64,000 nt of DNA from Verrucomicrobiota bacterium (GCA_020831625.1 JAFIGD010000021.1:1-64000); one strand, 5' to 3'; positions 8,355 to 17,509 are shown, counted from the stretch's first letter. Notes: a model not told the origin generated them from the letters alone. Numbers and translations are program-made.

Positions 8355-9404
8355 AGACTCGAGAACGTGGCGGTTGAAGCCTTCGGACGCGGTGCGGGTG
8401 AAGCCGCCGTTGTCCCGGTCGATGAAGAGAGCCTCGACGCCGGGCTGGCTGTTCACCCAGTTCAGTCCGGCCTCGGTGCCCATGACAAAGAGCCCGGTGG
8501 AAATCGCATCGGCGGTCATGCAGTCTTTGGCGATAACGGTGACGGAGGTGAGGGTGCTGAGAACGGGGCGTCCGGTGTGGGGATGGAGGATGTGATGGGA
8601 AAAGCCGTCGGGGTTTTCGCGGTAGATCCGGTAATCGCCCGAGGTGGCCATGCCCCCGCTCTCCATGCCGATAATTTTGAGGATGTCCTCGGGTCCGTCC
8701 CGTTCCGGGACCTGAATGCCGATCCGCCAGGGGCCACCGGCGGGATTTTTCCCGCGGACCGCCAGATCGCCGCCGATTTCGATGAAGACATTCACATAGC
8801 CCTCGTTGAAGAGAAGGTCCGCGAGCTGATCGGCGGCGAAGCCTTTGGCGATGGCGGAAAGGTTCAGTTCCAGTTCGGGAGATTCTTTCACCAGGCCGTC
8901 ATCGGTGAGTTGAATCCGGTGGAGGCCCACCCGGTCCAGTAATCTGGCGATTTCCTCTTCTCCGGGGGCGTGTTCCGGCGCGCCGGTGTGTCCGAAGCCC
9001 CAGAGATTGATCAGCGGACTGAGGGTGGGGTCAAAATAGCCGTTGAGTTTTTCGTGGAGATCGAAGGCGCGTTCCATGACCTGACGGAACGAGGGGCTGA
9101 TCGCGAAGGGTTCGGCGGCGGGCGCGGCGTTAAAGCGGGAAATTTCGCTGTCGGGAATGTAGGTGGACATGGCCTGATTGATGTCGCGGAGTTCGGCTTC
9201 CACCAGACGGTGAAGGCGGTCGGTCTCCGCATCGGGCAGCTCCACGCCGGCGATGGTGACGATATAGTAGGTTCCCATGGTGCGGCCATCGAACGAGGTG
9301 GCCAGGACCGATTCCACAGGAGGCTTGAAGAGGGACAGGACCAATCCGATCAGGGCCAGAATGCCCAGAACCGTGAGAAAACGCTTGTGTTCGTTTGAAA
9401 TCAT
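8349..9404 (-). CDS. apbE: FAD:protein FMN transferase (ApbE family)
   Basis: Attaches FMN covalently to Thr or Ser of target flavoproteins such as NQR or RNF subunits, in the periplasm. The 351-residue protein has one N-terminal membrane segment or lipoprotein-like anchor (about residues 10-28). Typical ApbE motifs follow: GTYYIV, the DPTLSPLINLWGFG block, LNLSAIAKGFAADQL, the glycine-rich IEIGGDLAVRG and the metal-binding DCMTADAISTGLFVMG. The ATG at 9404 is chosen over 9440 because it gives the usual N-terminus. No target flavoprotein operon is in this window. Confidence 0.93.
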   Translation of the reverse strand: MISNEHKRFLTVLGILALIGLVLSLFKPPVESVLATSFDGRTMGTYYIVTIAGVELPDAETDRLHRLVEAELRDINQAMSTYIPDSEISRFNAAPAAEPFAISPSFRQVMERAFDLHEKLNGYFDPTLSPLINLWGFGHTGAPEHAPGEEEIARLLDRVGLHRIQLTDDGLVKESPELELNLSAIAKGFAADQLADLLFNEGYVNVFIEIGGDLAVRGKNPAGGPWRIGIQVPERDGPEDILKIIGMESGGMATSGDYRIYRENPDGFSHHILHPHTGRPVLSTLTSVTVIAKDCMTADAISTGLFVMGTEAGLNWVNSQPGVEALFIDRDNGGFTRTASEGFNRHVLESL

Positions 9405-9500
9405 AGCGGTGACTCTAACCCAACATAAAAGGAAGGGCAATTTCGAAATAGGAATAGCGTGTCTTCATATCTTTTGATTCCAGCAGTGGAACTGATCTGT

Positions 9501-9517
9501 CCGGGTGATTCACCCGG
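9501..9517 (-). terminator. Perfect hairpin just after mnmA
   Basis: CCGGGTG (9501-9507) and CACCCGG (9511-9517) form a perfect 7-bp stem with a 3-nt loop, starting two bases after the mnmA stop codon. No T-run follows on the minus strand, so it is a weak or Rho-assisted terminator, or a 3' stabilising hairpin. Confidence 0.35.
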
Positions 9518-9518
9518 A

Positions 9519-10613
9519 TCAAGCGTATAGAATTTCGGCGTAAATGCCGCCGCCGCGGAGGGTTTCGCCGTCGTAGAGGGCGCAGATTTGGCCGCAGGCG
9601 AGGGCGCGCTGAGGATTGGCCCATTCGACGCGGGCGCGACCGTCGGGAAGCGGGATGAAGGTGACCGGTTCGGAGGGGGCGCGGTAGCGGGCGCGGGCCA
9701 GCATTGGGTGGGGTTCGCGGAGAGGCGCTCCGGTGAAGCTCAGTTCGGTGAGAATGCAGGCGGAACTGAAGAGGCGGGGGGTGTCCTCCTGCTCAATGGC
9801 GATGACGAGTTCGCGGGCGGCTTTGCGTTTTTCCACGACCACGTAATTTTTTTTGTAGAGATTGGAGGCCACGCCGATGCCCTTGCGCTGACCGAGGGTG
9901 TAGTAGTGCAGTCCGGCGTGGGTGCCGAGTTTTTTGCCGTCGAGGTCGACGATGTCGCCGGGCTCGTCGGGCAGATAGGCTTTGAGGAAGTCGGACATTT
10001 TGACTTCACCGATGAAGCAGATGCCCTGGCTGTCTTTTTTTTCGGCGTTGGGGAGATTGAAACGGCGGGCGGTTTCGCGGACGTCGGATTTGAGGAGTTC
10101 GCCGATCGGGAAGCGGGCGTCCTGAACCTGTTCCGGCTTCATCATGGCGAGAAAATAGGTCTGGTCCTTGTTGGGGTCCAGGCCGGTGAGAATATCGCGG
10201 GTGCCGTCGGAGTTCAGGCGGGAGCGGGCGTAATGGCCGGTGGCGACGGCGGGGAAGCCGTTCGCTTTGGCCCAGTCGCGGAACACACCGAATTTGATTT
10301 CGCGGTTGCACATCACGTCGGGATTGGGGGTGATTCCCTCGTCGTAGCCTTTGAGCAGGTATTCAACGATGCGCGACTTATAGTCGTCCATGAGGTTGAC
10401 GATCTCAAAGGGGATGCCGAGGGTGTCGGCCACCGCGCGGGCGTCTTTGACGTCCTGCTGCCAGGGGCAGTCGCCGAGGATATTGGCCTCGTTGATCCAG
10501 TTTTTCATGTACGCGCCGGTGACATCGTATCCCTGCTCCACCAGCAGGGCGGCGGCGGCGGAACTGTCGACTCCGCCGGACATGGCGACAAGGATTTTCT
10601 CTTTGTCAGGCAT
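9519..10613 (-). CDS. mnmA: tRNA-specific 2-thiouridylase MnmA
   Basis: Transfers sulfur to C2 of U34 in tRNA-Lys, tRNA-Glu and tRNA-Gln. The 364-residue protein has the PP-loop SGGVDSS (12-18), the catalytic cysteine C102 in MCNREIKFG, the persulfide cysteine C199 in DSQGICFIG, and the C-terminal beta-barrel. The start at 10613 lies inside the end of rpoD (8-bp overlap), which implies translational coupling to the primary sigma factor. Longer upstream extensions of the frame are low-complexity antisense to the rpoD coding sequence and are not used. Confidence 0.96.
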   Translation of the reverse strand: MPDKEKILVAMSGGVDSSAAAALLVEQGYDVTGAYMKNWINEANILGDCPWQQDVKDARAVADTLGIPFEIVNLMDDYKSRIVEYLLKGYDEGITPNPDVMCNREIKFGVFRDWAKANGFPAVATGHYARSRLNSDGTRDILTGLDPNKDQTYFLAMMKPEQVQDARFPIGELLKSDVRETARRFNLPNAEKKDSQGICFIGEVKMSDFLKAYLPDEPGDIVDLDGKKLGTHAGLHYYTLGQRKGIGVASNLYKKNYVVVEKRKAARELVIAIEQEDTPRLFSSACILTELSFTGAPLREPHPMLARARYRAPSEPVTFIPLPDGRARVEWANPQRALACGQICALYDGETLRGGGIYAEILYA

Positions 10614-12723
10614 TCGATTCGAGGAAGCCTTCGAGTTTGCGCAGGCGGGTGGGGTGGCGCATTTTGCGGAGGGCTTTGGCTTCGATTTGGCGGATGCGTT
10701 CGCGGGTGACGTTGAATTTGCGTCCGACCTCCTCAAGGGTGCGGCTGTAGCCGTCCTGGAGGCCGAAGCGGAGGGTGAGGACTTCCTGTTCGCGGATGGT
10801 GAGGGATTCGAGGACATCGCCGAGGCGCTCTTTGAGCAGGCTGTGGGCGGTCATGTCCGCGGGACTGTCGGCCGCTTTGTCCTCGATGAAATCGCCGAAG
10901 CTGGTGTCTTCGCTGTCGCCCACGGGGGACTGGAGGGAGATGGGCTGCTGGGCGATTTTGAGAATGGCGCGGACACGGTCGATGGGCATGGTCATTTCCT
11001 CGGAGAGTTCCTCCGGGGTGGGTTCGCGTCCCAGTTCCTGCACGAGCTGTTTCTGCATGCGCATGAGCTTGTTGATGGTCTCGATCATGTGCACGGGAAT
11101 GCGGATGGTGCGGGCCTGGTCGGCAATGGAGCGGGTGATGGCCTGCCGGATCCACCAGGTGGCGTAGGTGCTGAATTTATAGCCCCGGCGGTATTCAAAT
11201 TTCTCCACCGCTTTCATGAGGCCCATGTTGCCTTCCTGAATGAGATCGAGGAAGGACAGGCCGCGGTTGGTGTATTTTTTGGAGATGCTGATGACCAGAC
11301 GCAGGTTGGACTCGACCATTTCGGTTTTGGCGCGGAGGGCTTTGCGCATCCAGAAACGGAGCTGCTCGTAGGCGAGGCGGAATTCATCGCCCTCCATGCG
11401 CATGATTTCCTCAATTTCGCTCATGCGTTGCTGGCTTTCCACATAGAGCTTGGTGCGCTTGTTGGTCATGCGGCGCGTTTTCCGGTCGAGTTCCATGTAT
11501 TCCGCGTGGTAGCGGTTCACAACTTCGACGAGATCCTCGATGGCCTTTTGCTTCAGGTAGAGTTTCTCATAGCTGTCGGCCAGCTTGTCGCGGGACAGTT
11601 TCAGGGCTTTGTCGCATTTTTCCTTGTTCTCAGGCTTGGCTTTTTCGCGGGCCCGGTATTTCTCAAGCACGGTTTCGGAGCATTTTTCGATGTTTGCGAT
11701 GATTTTGGGCAGCAGTTTGAAATATTTCTCGCGGCTTTCGACGTGTTTGTCGTTGATAATGCGGTCAAAGCGCTCGGTTTGATTCTCGAGGCGGGAGAGG
11801 AGTTCCAGATGGGCCTCGGTGGAGCAGCCCATGCGGTTGAAAATTTCGCAGGTGTGGATTTCCGCCTCTTCGATCCGCTTGGAGATTTCGACTTCCTGTT
11901 CGCGGGAGAGCAGGGGGGTCTGGCCCATCTGCTTGAGGTACATGCGGACGGGATCGTCGAGCACGTCCATCTTTTCGGCGGTTTTCTCTTTGGCGACGTG
12001 CTGTTTGCGGGCTTTGAAAGCCTCGACTTCGCCGGGTTCGAGCACTTCAATGTCCATGCCTTTGAGCATGTAGAGCACACTGTCGAGCTGATCGGGGTCT
12101 TTGGCGGTGCTGGGCAATTGGGTGACGATGTCTTCAAGCAGAAGATAGCCCTCCTCCGCGCCTTTTTGAATCAGCGCATCCCGGCGGCTGGCTTTTTCGG
12201 CCCGGGGAAGCGTCGGGGTTTCGTTTTCGCCGCCGTCTTCCTCATTGTCATCCGAATCGTCGTCTTCATCCCGGGATTTGCTCCGGGCACTGGCTTTCCG
12301 TTTAACCGCCTGTCGAACCGCGTGCAGTTTTTCGGCGGCGTCTTCGCGGGTCTCGGTTTCACGGTCGGCGGGCGGATTTTGGACGGCGTCTTTGATTTCG
12401 TCGTTCTTCGCCGGGGCACCTTTTGATGCGGATTTCTTTTTAGCGGGTGCTTTTTTCGTTTCCGCTTTTTTCACCGGTGCTTTTTTCGGCGCGGCTTTCT
12501 CAACCGCCGTCTTTTCTGCGGAGGGTTTGGCGGCTTTGGGCGCGCTTTTGGCGGCGGCTTTCTTGGCGGCCGCGGCTTTTTTCACGGGTTTTTTCCGGGA
12601 GGCTGAAGCTTTGGACGTGGGCTTCCCGGCGGGCTTGGCGGCGGATTTTGTCGCGGAAGATGTCGCGGAAGTTGCCTTGGAGGAAGATGTCTTGGAAGCG
12701 GAGGCTTTGGATTTGGATGACAT
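10606..12723 (-). CDS. rpoD: Primary sigma factor RpoD (sigma-70) with long basic N-terminal tail
   Basis: Housekeeping sigma subunit that recognises -10 and -35 promoter elements. 705 residues. Residues 1-108 are almost only Lys, Ala, Ser and Pro, and 152-167 are an acidic patch ([17 protein letters not shown]). Region 1.1 starts near 180. Region 1.2 ([12 protein letters not shown]), regions 2.1-2.4 ([16 protein letters not shown]), region 3 and region 4.2 ([16 protein letters not shown]) follow. The core is very close to the E. coli type, so standard TTGACA/TATAAT promoters are expected. The tail resembles histone H1-like or Actinobacteria HrdB tails and may bind DNA; that is inference. mnmA overlaps its end. 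Confidence 0.97.
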   Translation of the reverse strand: MSSKSKASASKTSSSKATSATSSATKSAAKPAGKPTSKASASRKKPVKKAAAAKKAAAKSAPKAAKPSAEKTAVEKAAPKKAPVKKAETKKAPAKKKSASKGAPAKNDEIKDAVQNPPADRETETREDAAEKLHAVRQAVKRKASARSKSRDEDDDSDDNEEDGGENETPTLPRAEKASRRDALIQKGAEEGYLLLEDIVTQLPSTAKDPDQLDSVLYMLKGMDIEVLEPGEVEAFKARKQHVAKEKTAEKMDVLDDPVRMYLKQMGQTPLLSREQEVEISKRIEEAEIHTCEIFNRMGCSTEAHLELLSRLENQTERFDRIINDKHVESREKYFKLLPKIIANIEKCSETVLEKYRAREKAKPENKEKCDKALKLSRDKLADSYEKLYLKQKAIEDLVEVVNRYHAEYMELDRKTRRMTNKRTKLYVESQQRMSEIEEIMRMEGDEFRLAYEQLRFWMRKALRAKTEMVESNLRLVISISKKYTNRGLSFLDLIQEGNMGLMKAVEKFEYRRGYKFSTYATWWIRQAITRSIADQARTIRIPVHMIETINKLMRMQKQLVQELGREPTPEELSEEMTMPIDRVRAILKIAQQPISLQSPVGDSEDTSFGDFIEDKAADSPADMTAHSLLKERLGDVLESLTIREQEVLTLRFGLQDGYSRTLEEVGRKFNVTRERIRQIEAKALRKMRHPTRLRKLEGFLESNA

Positions 12724-12810
12724 ACGTAAAGTGTTTCCGGTTGGGGAGATCGGACCGTTCGGGTGAAACGGCGGTGTGTTCGTTTGTTCAGTCAGGTAAA
12801 AAGAAGGAAA

Positions 12811-12838
12811 ACCTTACAAAAAAAGTGTGTTTTGTCAA
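12811..12838 (-). promoter_or_regulatory. Likely sigma-70 promoter of rpoD
   Basis: Reading the minus strand, TTGACA (12838-12833) is followed after 16 bp by TAAGGT (12816-12811). The -35 box is perfect, and the -10 keeps the T1, A2 and T6 positions. It lies about 88 bp before the rpoD ATG. The spacing matches that of the iscA-type operon promoter at 17892-17919. Confidence 0.5.
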
Positions 12839-12945
12839 GAAAATGGATGAGCTGAATCACCCCGCCTCTTAATGAGATTGACAGTAAGGTCTTTGGTTTG
12901 GTTTCGTTTCATAATCCTAACCCTCAACCTTTCAAAGGACACGAC

Positions 12946-14136
12946 ATGATACCGCTTACCGCACCTCAGCCCCGCACGTTTGAAACCCTCTCTGGAGACC
13001 GCACCTTTCCGCCGTTTGACCTGTGCAAACTGTTGACCACGGTTTTCGACCCCATCGACGGGTGCCGGGTTGCCTTATTGATCGACCTGGATGATCCGGA
13101 AAAGGTCAAAGATTTCGCATTTTTGCAGGAAGAGGGCTGTCCGGTTCAGAAAAAAGCGTACGAGGTGTTTTATGAAGAACTGCACAGCGGAGCGATGGCC
13201 AAACTGGGGTTGACCGGCGGCGAACTGTTCGCCTATCAGACCACCGGCGGCAGCAACCTCGATTTGCCGGACACAGGGTTCAGCACGGACGGGCGCAAGG
13301 TGAATCTTGCGGAGGAGGTTTATAAACCGTATGATTTAATTCTGTGTATCACGGATTATTCCGCCACCGCTCCGTTGACCGCGCACGCGAAGAAATACAA
13401 GTTCCGCGGTTCGACCATGCACGGGTTGAATGACATCATTGTCCACAGCGGTTTGTCGGTGGAATACCGGGAGTGCAGCCGGGATGCCGAAAAGCTCCGC
13501 TCGGGGCTGACCAAAGCGGACCGGGTGGAGATTGATTTCGACGTGGGCGGCACGGTCCACACGCTGACCCTGCATCTCAACGGGCAGGAGGCGCAGAAGA
13601 GTCACGGTTTGTGCCACGGCCGGGCCCCGGATATCGCGAATCTGCCGGCGGGCGAGGTTTATTTTGTGCCGGTAGGAGCCGACGGTCAGTTCCCGATGCA
13701 GTATGAATCGGATGAAACGATTGCGATTCAACATGTGAAGGGTGGCCGGATTGTGGATGTCGAGTTTGTGTCCGGAAATCCGGCCACGGTTGAAGCCCAC
13801 AAGGCCAAACTGGTCTCGGATCCGGTCACCGGCGAGATCGGCGAGCTGGGACTGGGGACGCAGGTGCTGCCGTTTTGCGGCGCGGACATTCAAGACGAGA
13901 AAACGCTGGGCACGGTGCACGTGGCCACGGGGCGCAGTGATCACCTCGGAGGCCATCTGGTTCCGGAAATGTTCGCGGAGGCGCAAAACGCCTCGCATGA
14001 CGACATTCTGTTCCATCCCAAAAAGACCCCGGGTATCGGCGTCGCGCAGGTCCGCTGGTATCAGGGGGACCGTGAGGAAGTGTTGATCGAGAACTACCGG
14101 CCCTCCGCGTTCATGCTCGGGTTGCTGGATGACTGA
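12946..14136 (+). CDS. Leucyl aminopeptidase-like protein (M29-related)
   Basis: A 396-residue cytosolic protein. The C-terminal third carries a pattern like the M29 metallo-aminopeptidases (COG2309): GELGLGTQ, DEKTLGTVHVATG, then HLGGH and HDDILFHP, with Glu and His residues at the expected metal sites. The N-terminal two thirds is not clearly recognisable. The start at 12946 has AAAGGA 6 bp upstream; the longer frame from 12898 has no ribosome site. It overlaps the next gene by 8 bp, so the two are made together. The pairing with an OvoA-C-like methyltransferase suggests a small-molecule or peptide modification role. The peptidase call rests on motif resemblance, and some metal ligands may be missing. 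Confidence 0.6.
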   Translation: MIPLTAPQPRTFETLSGDRTFPPFDLCKLLTTVFDPIDGCRVALLIDLDDPEKVKDFAFLQEEGCPVQKKAYEVFYEELHSGAMAKLGLTGGELFAYQTTGGSNLDLPDTGFSTDGRKVNLAEEVYKPYDLILCITDYSATAPLTAHAKKYKFRGSTMHGLNDIIVHSGLSVEYRECSRDAEKLRSGLTKADRVEIDFDVGGTVHTLTLHLNGQEAQKSHGLCHGRAPDIANLPAGEVYFVPVGADGQFPMQYESDETIAIQHVKGGRIVDVEFVSGNPATVEAHKAKLVSDPVTGEIGELGLGTQVLPFCGADIQDEKTLGTVHVATGRSDHLGGHLVPEMFAEAQNASHDDILFHPKKTPGIGVAQVRWYQGDREEVLIENYRPSAFMLGLLDD

Positions 14137-14830
14137 TAAATATGAGACCGGGGTGCTGCTTCGCCAGTACCTCGATTTTCATTTTCAGGGCGAATCCACA
14201 CAGTATCTGCCGCACCATCCGCTCCCGCCCGGTGTTCTGGGGTATCCCCGCCGGTGCGCGGACTGGACCGCGCGGCACGCGTTGCGTCACGGCCGGGCGC
14301 TGGATTTGGGCTGTGCGGTGGGCGGATCGTCCTTTGTGCTCGCCCGGAACTTTTCCGAGGTGATCGGGGTCGATTATTCGGCATCATTCATCGCCGCGGC
14401 CCGAACCCTGGCGGACACCGGCGTTTTCCGAACATCGGAAAAGGAGTGGGGGGTGTTTTCCGATGTTCGGAAAACGGTTCCGGACTTCCGGGTGGGGGAC
14501 GCCTGCGCTTTGCCGGAGGAACTGGGGGTGTTCGACGCGGTGCTGATGGCGAATCTGCTCTGCCGTCTGCCCGATCCCGGCGGCTGTCTGGAGGGATTGC
14601 GCAAACATGTCCGCTCCGGTTCGGTGCTGGTGCTGATGACCCCGTGCAGTTGGGACGCGGCGTACACGCCGAAGGCGAAGCAGCTGGTTCCGACTCTGCC
14701 GGCGCTGAGAGCGCTGCTGGAGCCGTGGTGCGATTTGCTGGAGGTTCGTGATTTTCCGTTTGTGCTGCGGGAACACGAGCGCAAAGCGGAGTTCACGGTG
14801 GCGCTGGGCAGCGCCTGGCGGGTCAAATGA
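14129..14830 (+). CDS. SAM-dependent methyltransferase, OvoA C-terminal-like
   Basis: A 233-residue class I methyltransferase. Motif I is ALDLGCAVGGSSFVLAR (about residues 54-70) and the acidic loop is VIGVDYS. The N-terminal YETGVLLRQYLDFHF, the phrase ANLLCRLPDP and the later TPCSWD block resemble the C-terminal methyltransferase of OvoA, which methylates the imidazole N1 (pi) of 4-mercaptohistidine to make ovothiol (the TIGR04345-type family, recalled from memory). Here it stands alone, without the OvoA sulfoxide synthase. Its start (ATGACTGATAA) overlaps the end of the peptidase-like gene. Residues about 99-116 are encoded by a twin-palindrome insertion between beta strands, so this loop is probably tolerated. 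It ends convergently over the next gene by 8 bp. Confidence 0.75.
   Translation: MTDKYETGVLLRQYLDFHFQGESTQYLPHHPLPPGVLGYPRRCADWTARHALRHGRALDLGCAVGGSSFVLARNFSEVIGVDYSASFIAAARTLADTGVFRTSEKEWGVFSDVRKTVPDFRVGDACALPEELGVFDAVLMANLLCRLPDPGGCLEGLRKHVRSGSVLVLMTPCSWDAAYTPKAKQLVPTLPALRALLEPWCDLLEVRDFPFVLREHERKAEFTVALGSAWRVK
14423..14475. repeat. Twin-palindrome element, copy B (inside methyltransferase gene)
   Basis: Two hairpins: GTTTTCCGA-aca-TCGGAAAA (14423-14442) and GTTTTCCGATGTTCGGAAAAC (14455-14475). TTTTCCG cores are 32 bp apart, as in ileS. The reading phase is also the same as in ileS, giving FRTSEK and FSDVRKTV, similar to FRGSET and VSEHRKTV there. Confidence 0.9.
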
Positions 14831-15221
14831 ACACCAGCAGAAGACTGCGTGCGGTCCATGCGGCGGTGCGGAGCCAGTTGGTGCGGACGAGGGTGCGGAC
14901 GAGGGCGGGATCGTAGCCCTGGGTGAGTTTGGTGTGGGCGGGGACCTGAAGAGCGAAGGTGCTGATCCAAATGAGAAGCAGCAGCGCGGTGCCGGTGTAG
15001 GCCGCGGGGCCGGGGGCCCGGAGGAGCCAGTGGGTCTGCAGGATCAGTTCCAGGATCATGACGGGGCCGACGAGGAGGCCCATGCGGCGGGTATAGTTCT
15101 GATGATGCTCAACGAAGCTGCCCCGGGCGGGCGGCGCGAGGGCGGGGTAGTGGATGATCTGCACGAACCAGATGATGCCGGTCATGTAGGCGGCGGTCAG
15201 TGCGTGGAGGTTCTGAAGCAT
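14823..15221 (-). CDS. Conserved four-helix membrane protein of unknown function
   Basis: A 132-residue protein with about four membrane segments (near residues 8-24, 47-64, 76-92 and 118-131). Conserved-looking residues between them include HYPALAP, HHQNYTRRMGLLVGP and LVRTNWLRTAAW. I recognise this as a widespread small membrane family without a known function, and give no symbol. It converges on the methyltransferase gene, with which it overlaps by 8 bp. It lies downstream of the 609-residue secreted protein gene, but its upstream gap is filled by the heptamer array, which reaches to within 22 bp of its ATG. Confidence 0.75.
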   Translation of the reverse strand: MLQNLHALTAAYMTGIIWFVQIIHYPALAPPARGSFVEHHQNYTRRMGLLVGPVMILELILQTHWLLRAPGPAAYTGTALLLLIWISTFALQVPAHTKLTQGYDPALVRTLVRTNWLRTAAWTARSLLLVFI

Positions 15222-15242
15222 GATGAGAGTGACGAATGGGGG

Positions 15243-15438
15243 GAGTGACGAGTGACGAATGACGAGTGACGAGTGGGGAGTGACGAGTGACGAATGACGA
15301 GTGACGAGTGACGAATGACGAGTGACGAGTGACGAGTGGGGAGTGACGAGTGACGAATGACGAGTGACGAGTGGGGAGTGACGAATGACGAGTGGGGAGT
15401 GACGAATGACGAGTGACGAGTGGGGAGTGACGAATGAC
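15243..15438. repeat. Heptamer minisatellite, 28 units
   Basis: Twenty-eight consecutive 7-bp units of three types, GAGTGAC, GAATGAC and GAGTGGG. They are arranged in recurring higher-order blocks, mainly two GAGTGAC, one GAATGAC, then one or two GAGTGAC and GAGTGGG. Degenerate units continue left to about 15226. The array fills the gap 15222-15447. Because 7 is not a multiple of 3 it does not encode a stable protein repeat. Confidence 0.97.
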
Positions 15439-15447
15439 CGGGAAGGG

Positions 15448-17277
15448 TTAGTCGGCGGGAGGGGGGGCGAAACGGAGGCGGGTTTCGTTGATCAGCCGCT
15501 GGTCTTGGCGCACGCTGGTGCCGATACTGTTGATGAACAAAGGATGTTCTGGCAACGTTTCGGTGAAGGTGACCGCGCCGCCGCTGAGGATCGAGAGCCA
15601 GCGGGCGCCGGTTTGGAGTTGCCGGAGGGTGTTTTGCAGTTCGCGGCCGCCGGTGTAGCTGAGGACCCGGGCGGGCGGGGTTTGGCGGTCGGCTGTCGCC
15701 GGCCGCTCGGCGGATGCGGAGATCCGCGCTCCCGTGGTTTCGAGGCTTTGGATGAACTCGGGTTGGGTCCAGAGGCGCTCGGTTTCGCGGGTGTGGGCGG
15801 TATGGGCCCGGTTCAGGAGACCGGTGTCGCCGATGGCGAGCAGCCAGTGATTCCCGATAAAGGCGCCGGCAATTTGCGTTCGGAGTTCGGCGGGAAAGGT
15901 GGTGAGATGGCTGAAGAGAAAGGTCTTTTCGATGTCCCCGTCCTGAATGGGGGCGGGCAGGGGTTCCCGGGTGAGGTTGGTGACGAGGGTTTCGAGGCTG
16001 GACTGAAACGTTTCCCGGTCCTCGAGTTCGAAACCGATGAGATAATGAATGCCGCCGGTGGGATGCTGCTGACTGAGCGCAAGCAGAGCGGCGGGATCTT
16101 CGAGATCCTGGAGCTGAGCCAGTTGATCGACCACGGCCTGATCCGTTTCCGAGACGAGGGTCAGTCCGGTGCCGAGGGTCTGCAGGAACTGGGTTTCGAT
16201 ATCGAGTCCGATGTTGACGTTGAAGGACATTTTGAAGAATCCGAAGGCGATGCCCATTTCCGGCGCGATACGGCTGAGATCCTGTTGCAGGTTTTGCAGG
16301 GTTTGGGCCGGGTTCCAATGCAGGGTCATGACCTGATCCGCGTCTTTATGAACAAACGCGGGCATGGGCGCGGGTTTGTCCGTGTCGGTCAGGAGCAGTC
16401 TGGAGAGGCCGGTTTCGTTGCGGAAACCGTAATGGCTGCGGATGCGCAGGTCCTGTTCGGAGAGGTCGAGGAAGGTGCCGAACGCCATTGGCAGGAGGGT
16501 TTGCGGTTCAAGCCACGCGGTGAAACGGGAGAGATCCACTGCGGGCGTGTCGCCCTGAATGGAGTGGAGCACCCGGGTGAAGGCGTTCACGAAATGAGGC
16601 AGATTCATATACAGTAACGTGTCCCGGGGGCCTAAAACCTCCATGGCCTGGAGAAAATCCGGGGTGGAGGCCAGGGGGGCGGCTTCGCTGTTGTTTAACC
16701 GTGCTTTGGCGTCGGCCACCCCGGTCTCGGAGAAACTGACGGTGACGAAATGATCCTGAAGTCCCCAGTGAAGTCCGGGGAGGGCGGCGCGGAGTTCGGT
16801 TAGAATGACTTCAACGGCTTCGGGGTCACGTACGCGGGCCTGGACCAGCAGCATCGCGCGGAGGATTTCCTGATTGCGGGTGCGCATCTCTTCTTCTTTG
16901 GCGATGATCGCGTCGAGTCCCGGTCCCTCCTCCTCGCTGAGATCCACCTGGGTCCAAAGGTCGCCGCGGGATTGCTGATTTGCCAGAAGTTCCTCAATCG
17001 CGCCGCCGGGGTTGTTGATGCGGATCAGGAATTCGCCGTCGATTTGCTTTTGGAAGTCATTCAGGAGGGTGAGCGTGGCTTGGTGTTCGGGGTTGGAGAC
17101 CTTGACGGAGTCCAGCCGGGGGAGGTGGCGCAGGGGGGATTCTTCGCGCTTGGCGGTTAATGCCGGAAGATCATGAATCACAAAGACCGCGAGCGTGTCT
17201 TCGGGAACCGAGGTGAGAAGCTCCTGGCTTAGAGCCGGAACCTGGAGGAGGGCGAGCAGGAGCGGGAGGATTTTCAT
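15448..17277 (-). CDS. Secreted protein of unknown function, DUF3352-like
   Basis: A 609-residue protein with a clear signal peptide (MKILPLLLALLQVPALSQE). The mature N-terminus (LLTSVPEDTLAVFVIHDLPAL) resembles DUF3352-type proteins. The rest is a mixed alpha/beta region without catalytic motifs that I can name. Acidic and Gln/Glu-rich helices lie at about 110-150. It sits 9 bp after the 72-residue gene in what looks like an operon with the IscA-type carrier. It is followed by the heptamer array. Confidence 0.65.
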   Translation of the reverse strand: MKILPLLLALLQVPALSQELLTSVPEDTLAVFVIHDLPALTAKREESPLRHLPRLDSVKVSNPEHQATLTLLNDFQKQIDGEFLIRINNPGGAIEELLANQQSRGDLWTQVDLSEEEGPGLDAIIAKEEEMRTRNQEILRAMLLVQARVRDPEAVEVILTELRAALPGLHWGLQDHFVTVSFSETGVADAKARLNNSEAAPLASTPDFLQAMEVLGPRDTLLYMNLPHFVNAFTRVLHSIQGDTPAVDLSRFTAWLEPQTLLPMAFGTFLDLSEQDLRIRSHYGFRNETGLSRLLLTDTDKPAPMPAFVHKDADQVMTLHWNPAQTLQNLQQDLSRIAPEMGIAFGFFKMSFNVNIGLDIETQFLQTLGTGLTLVSETDQAVVDQLAQLQDLEDPAALLALSQQHPTGGIHYLIGFELEDRETFQSSLETLVTNLTREPLPAPIQDGDIEKTFLFSHLTTFPAELRTQIAGAFIGNHWLLAIGDTGLLNRAHTAHTRETERLWTQPEFIQSLETTGARISASAERPATADRQTPPARVLSYTGGRELQNTLRQLQTGARWLSILSGGAVTFTETLPEHPLFINSIGTSVRQDQRLINETRLRFAPPPAD

Positions 17278-17286
17278 GAGTAAGAT

Positions 17287-17505
17287 TTAGAACTCGGAGG
17301 TTTTGTTGAGGTGGTCGATGAGGACGAAGGCGATGGCGGCCTGCTCGTTGCGGGAGCATTCGGCTTCGAGGCGGGCGACCTCGGCGCGGATGCGGTCGCC
17401 GGAGGGGGAGGCTTCTTTATAGAGCGCGAAGGCGCCGTCGAGCTGTTGCTGATTGAAGCAGTAAACGGATTTACCGCCGGTGAGATCGATGGGTTTCATG
17501 ACCAT
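17287..17505 (-). CDS. Small conserved protein, 72 residues, unknown function
   Basis: Starts at ATG 17505 with GGAGGA 7-8 bp upstream; that ribosome site overlaps the last codons of the IscA-type gene. The sequence has a mixed basic N-terminus (VMKPIDLTGGKSVYCFN) and a helical C-terminus (AEVARLEAECSRNEQAAIAF). It has two cysteines. No family recognised. The tight spacing to the Fe-S carrier suggests a partner role. Confidence 0.7.
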   Translation of the reverse strand: MVMKPIDLTGGKSVYCFNQQQLDGAFALYKEASPSGDRIRAEVARLEAECSRNEQAAIAFVLIDHLNKTSEF

Positions 17506-17509
17506 GGGA

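Noticed and set aside
12878-12883. TTGACA before the M29-like gene
   Set aside because: No -10 at 16-18 bp (GTTTCG); the only candidate, CATAAT, is 26 bp away.
15243-15438. Repeat array as a possible CRISPR
   Set aside because: Units are 7 bp with no spacers and no cas genes.
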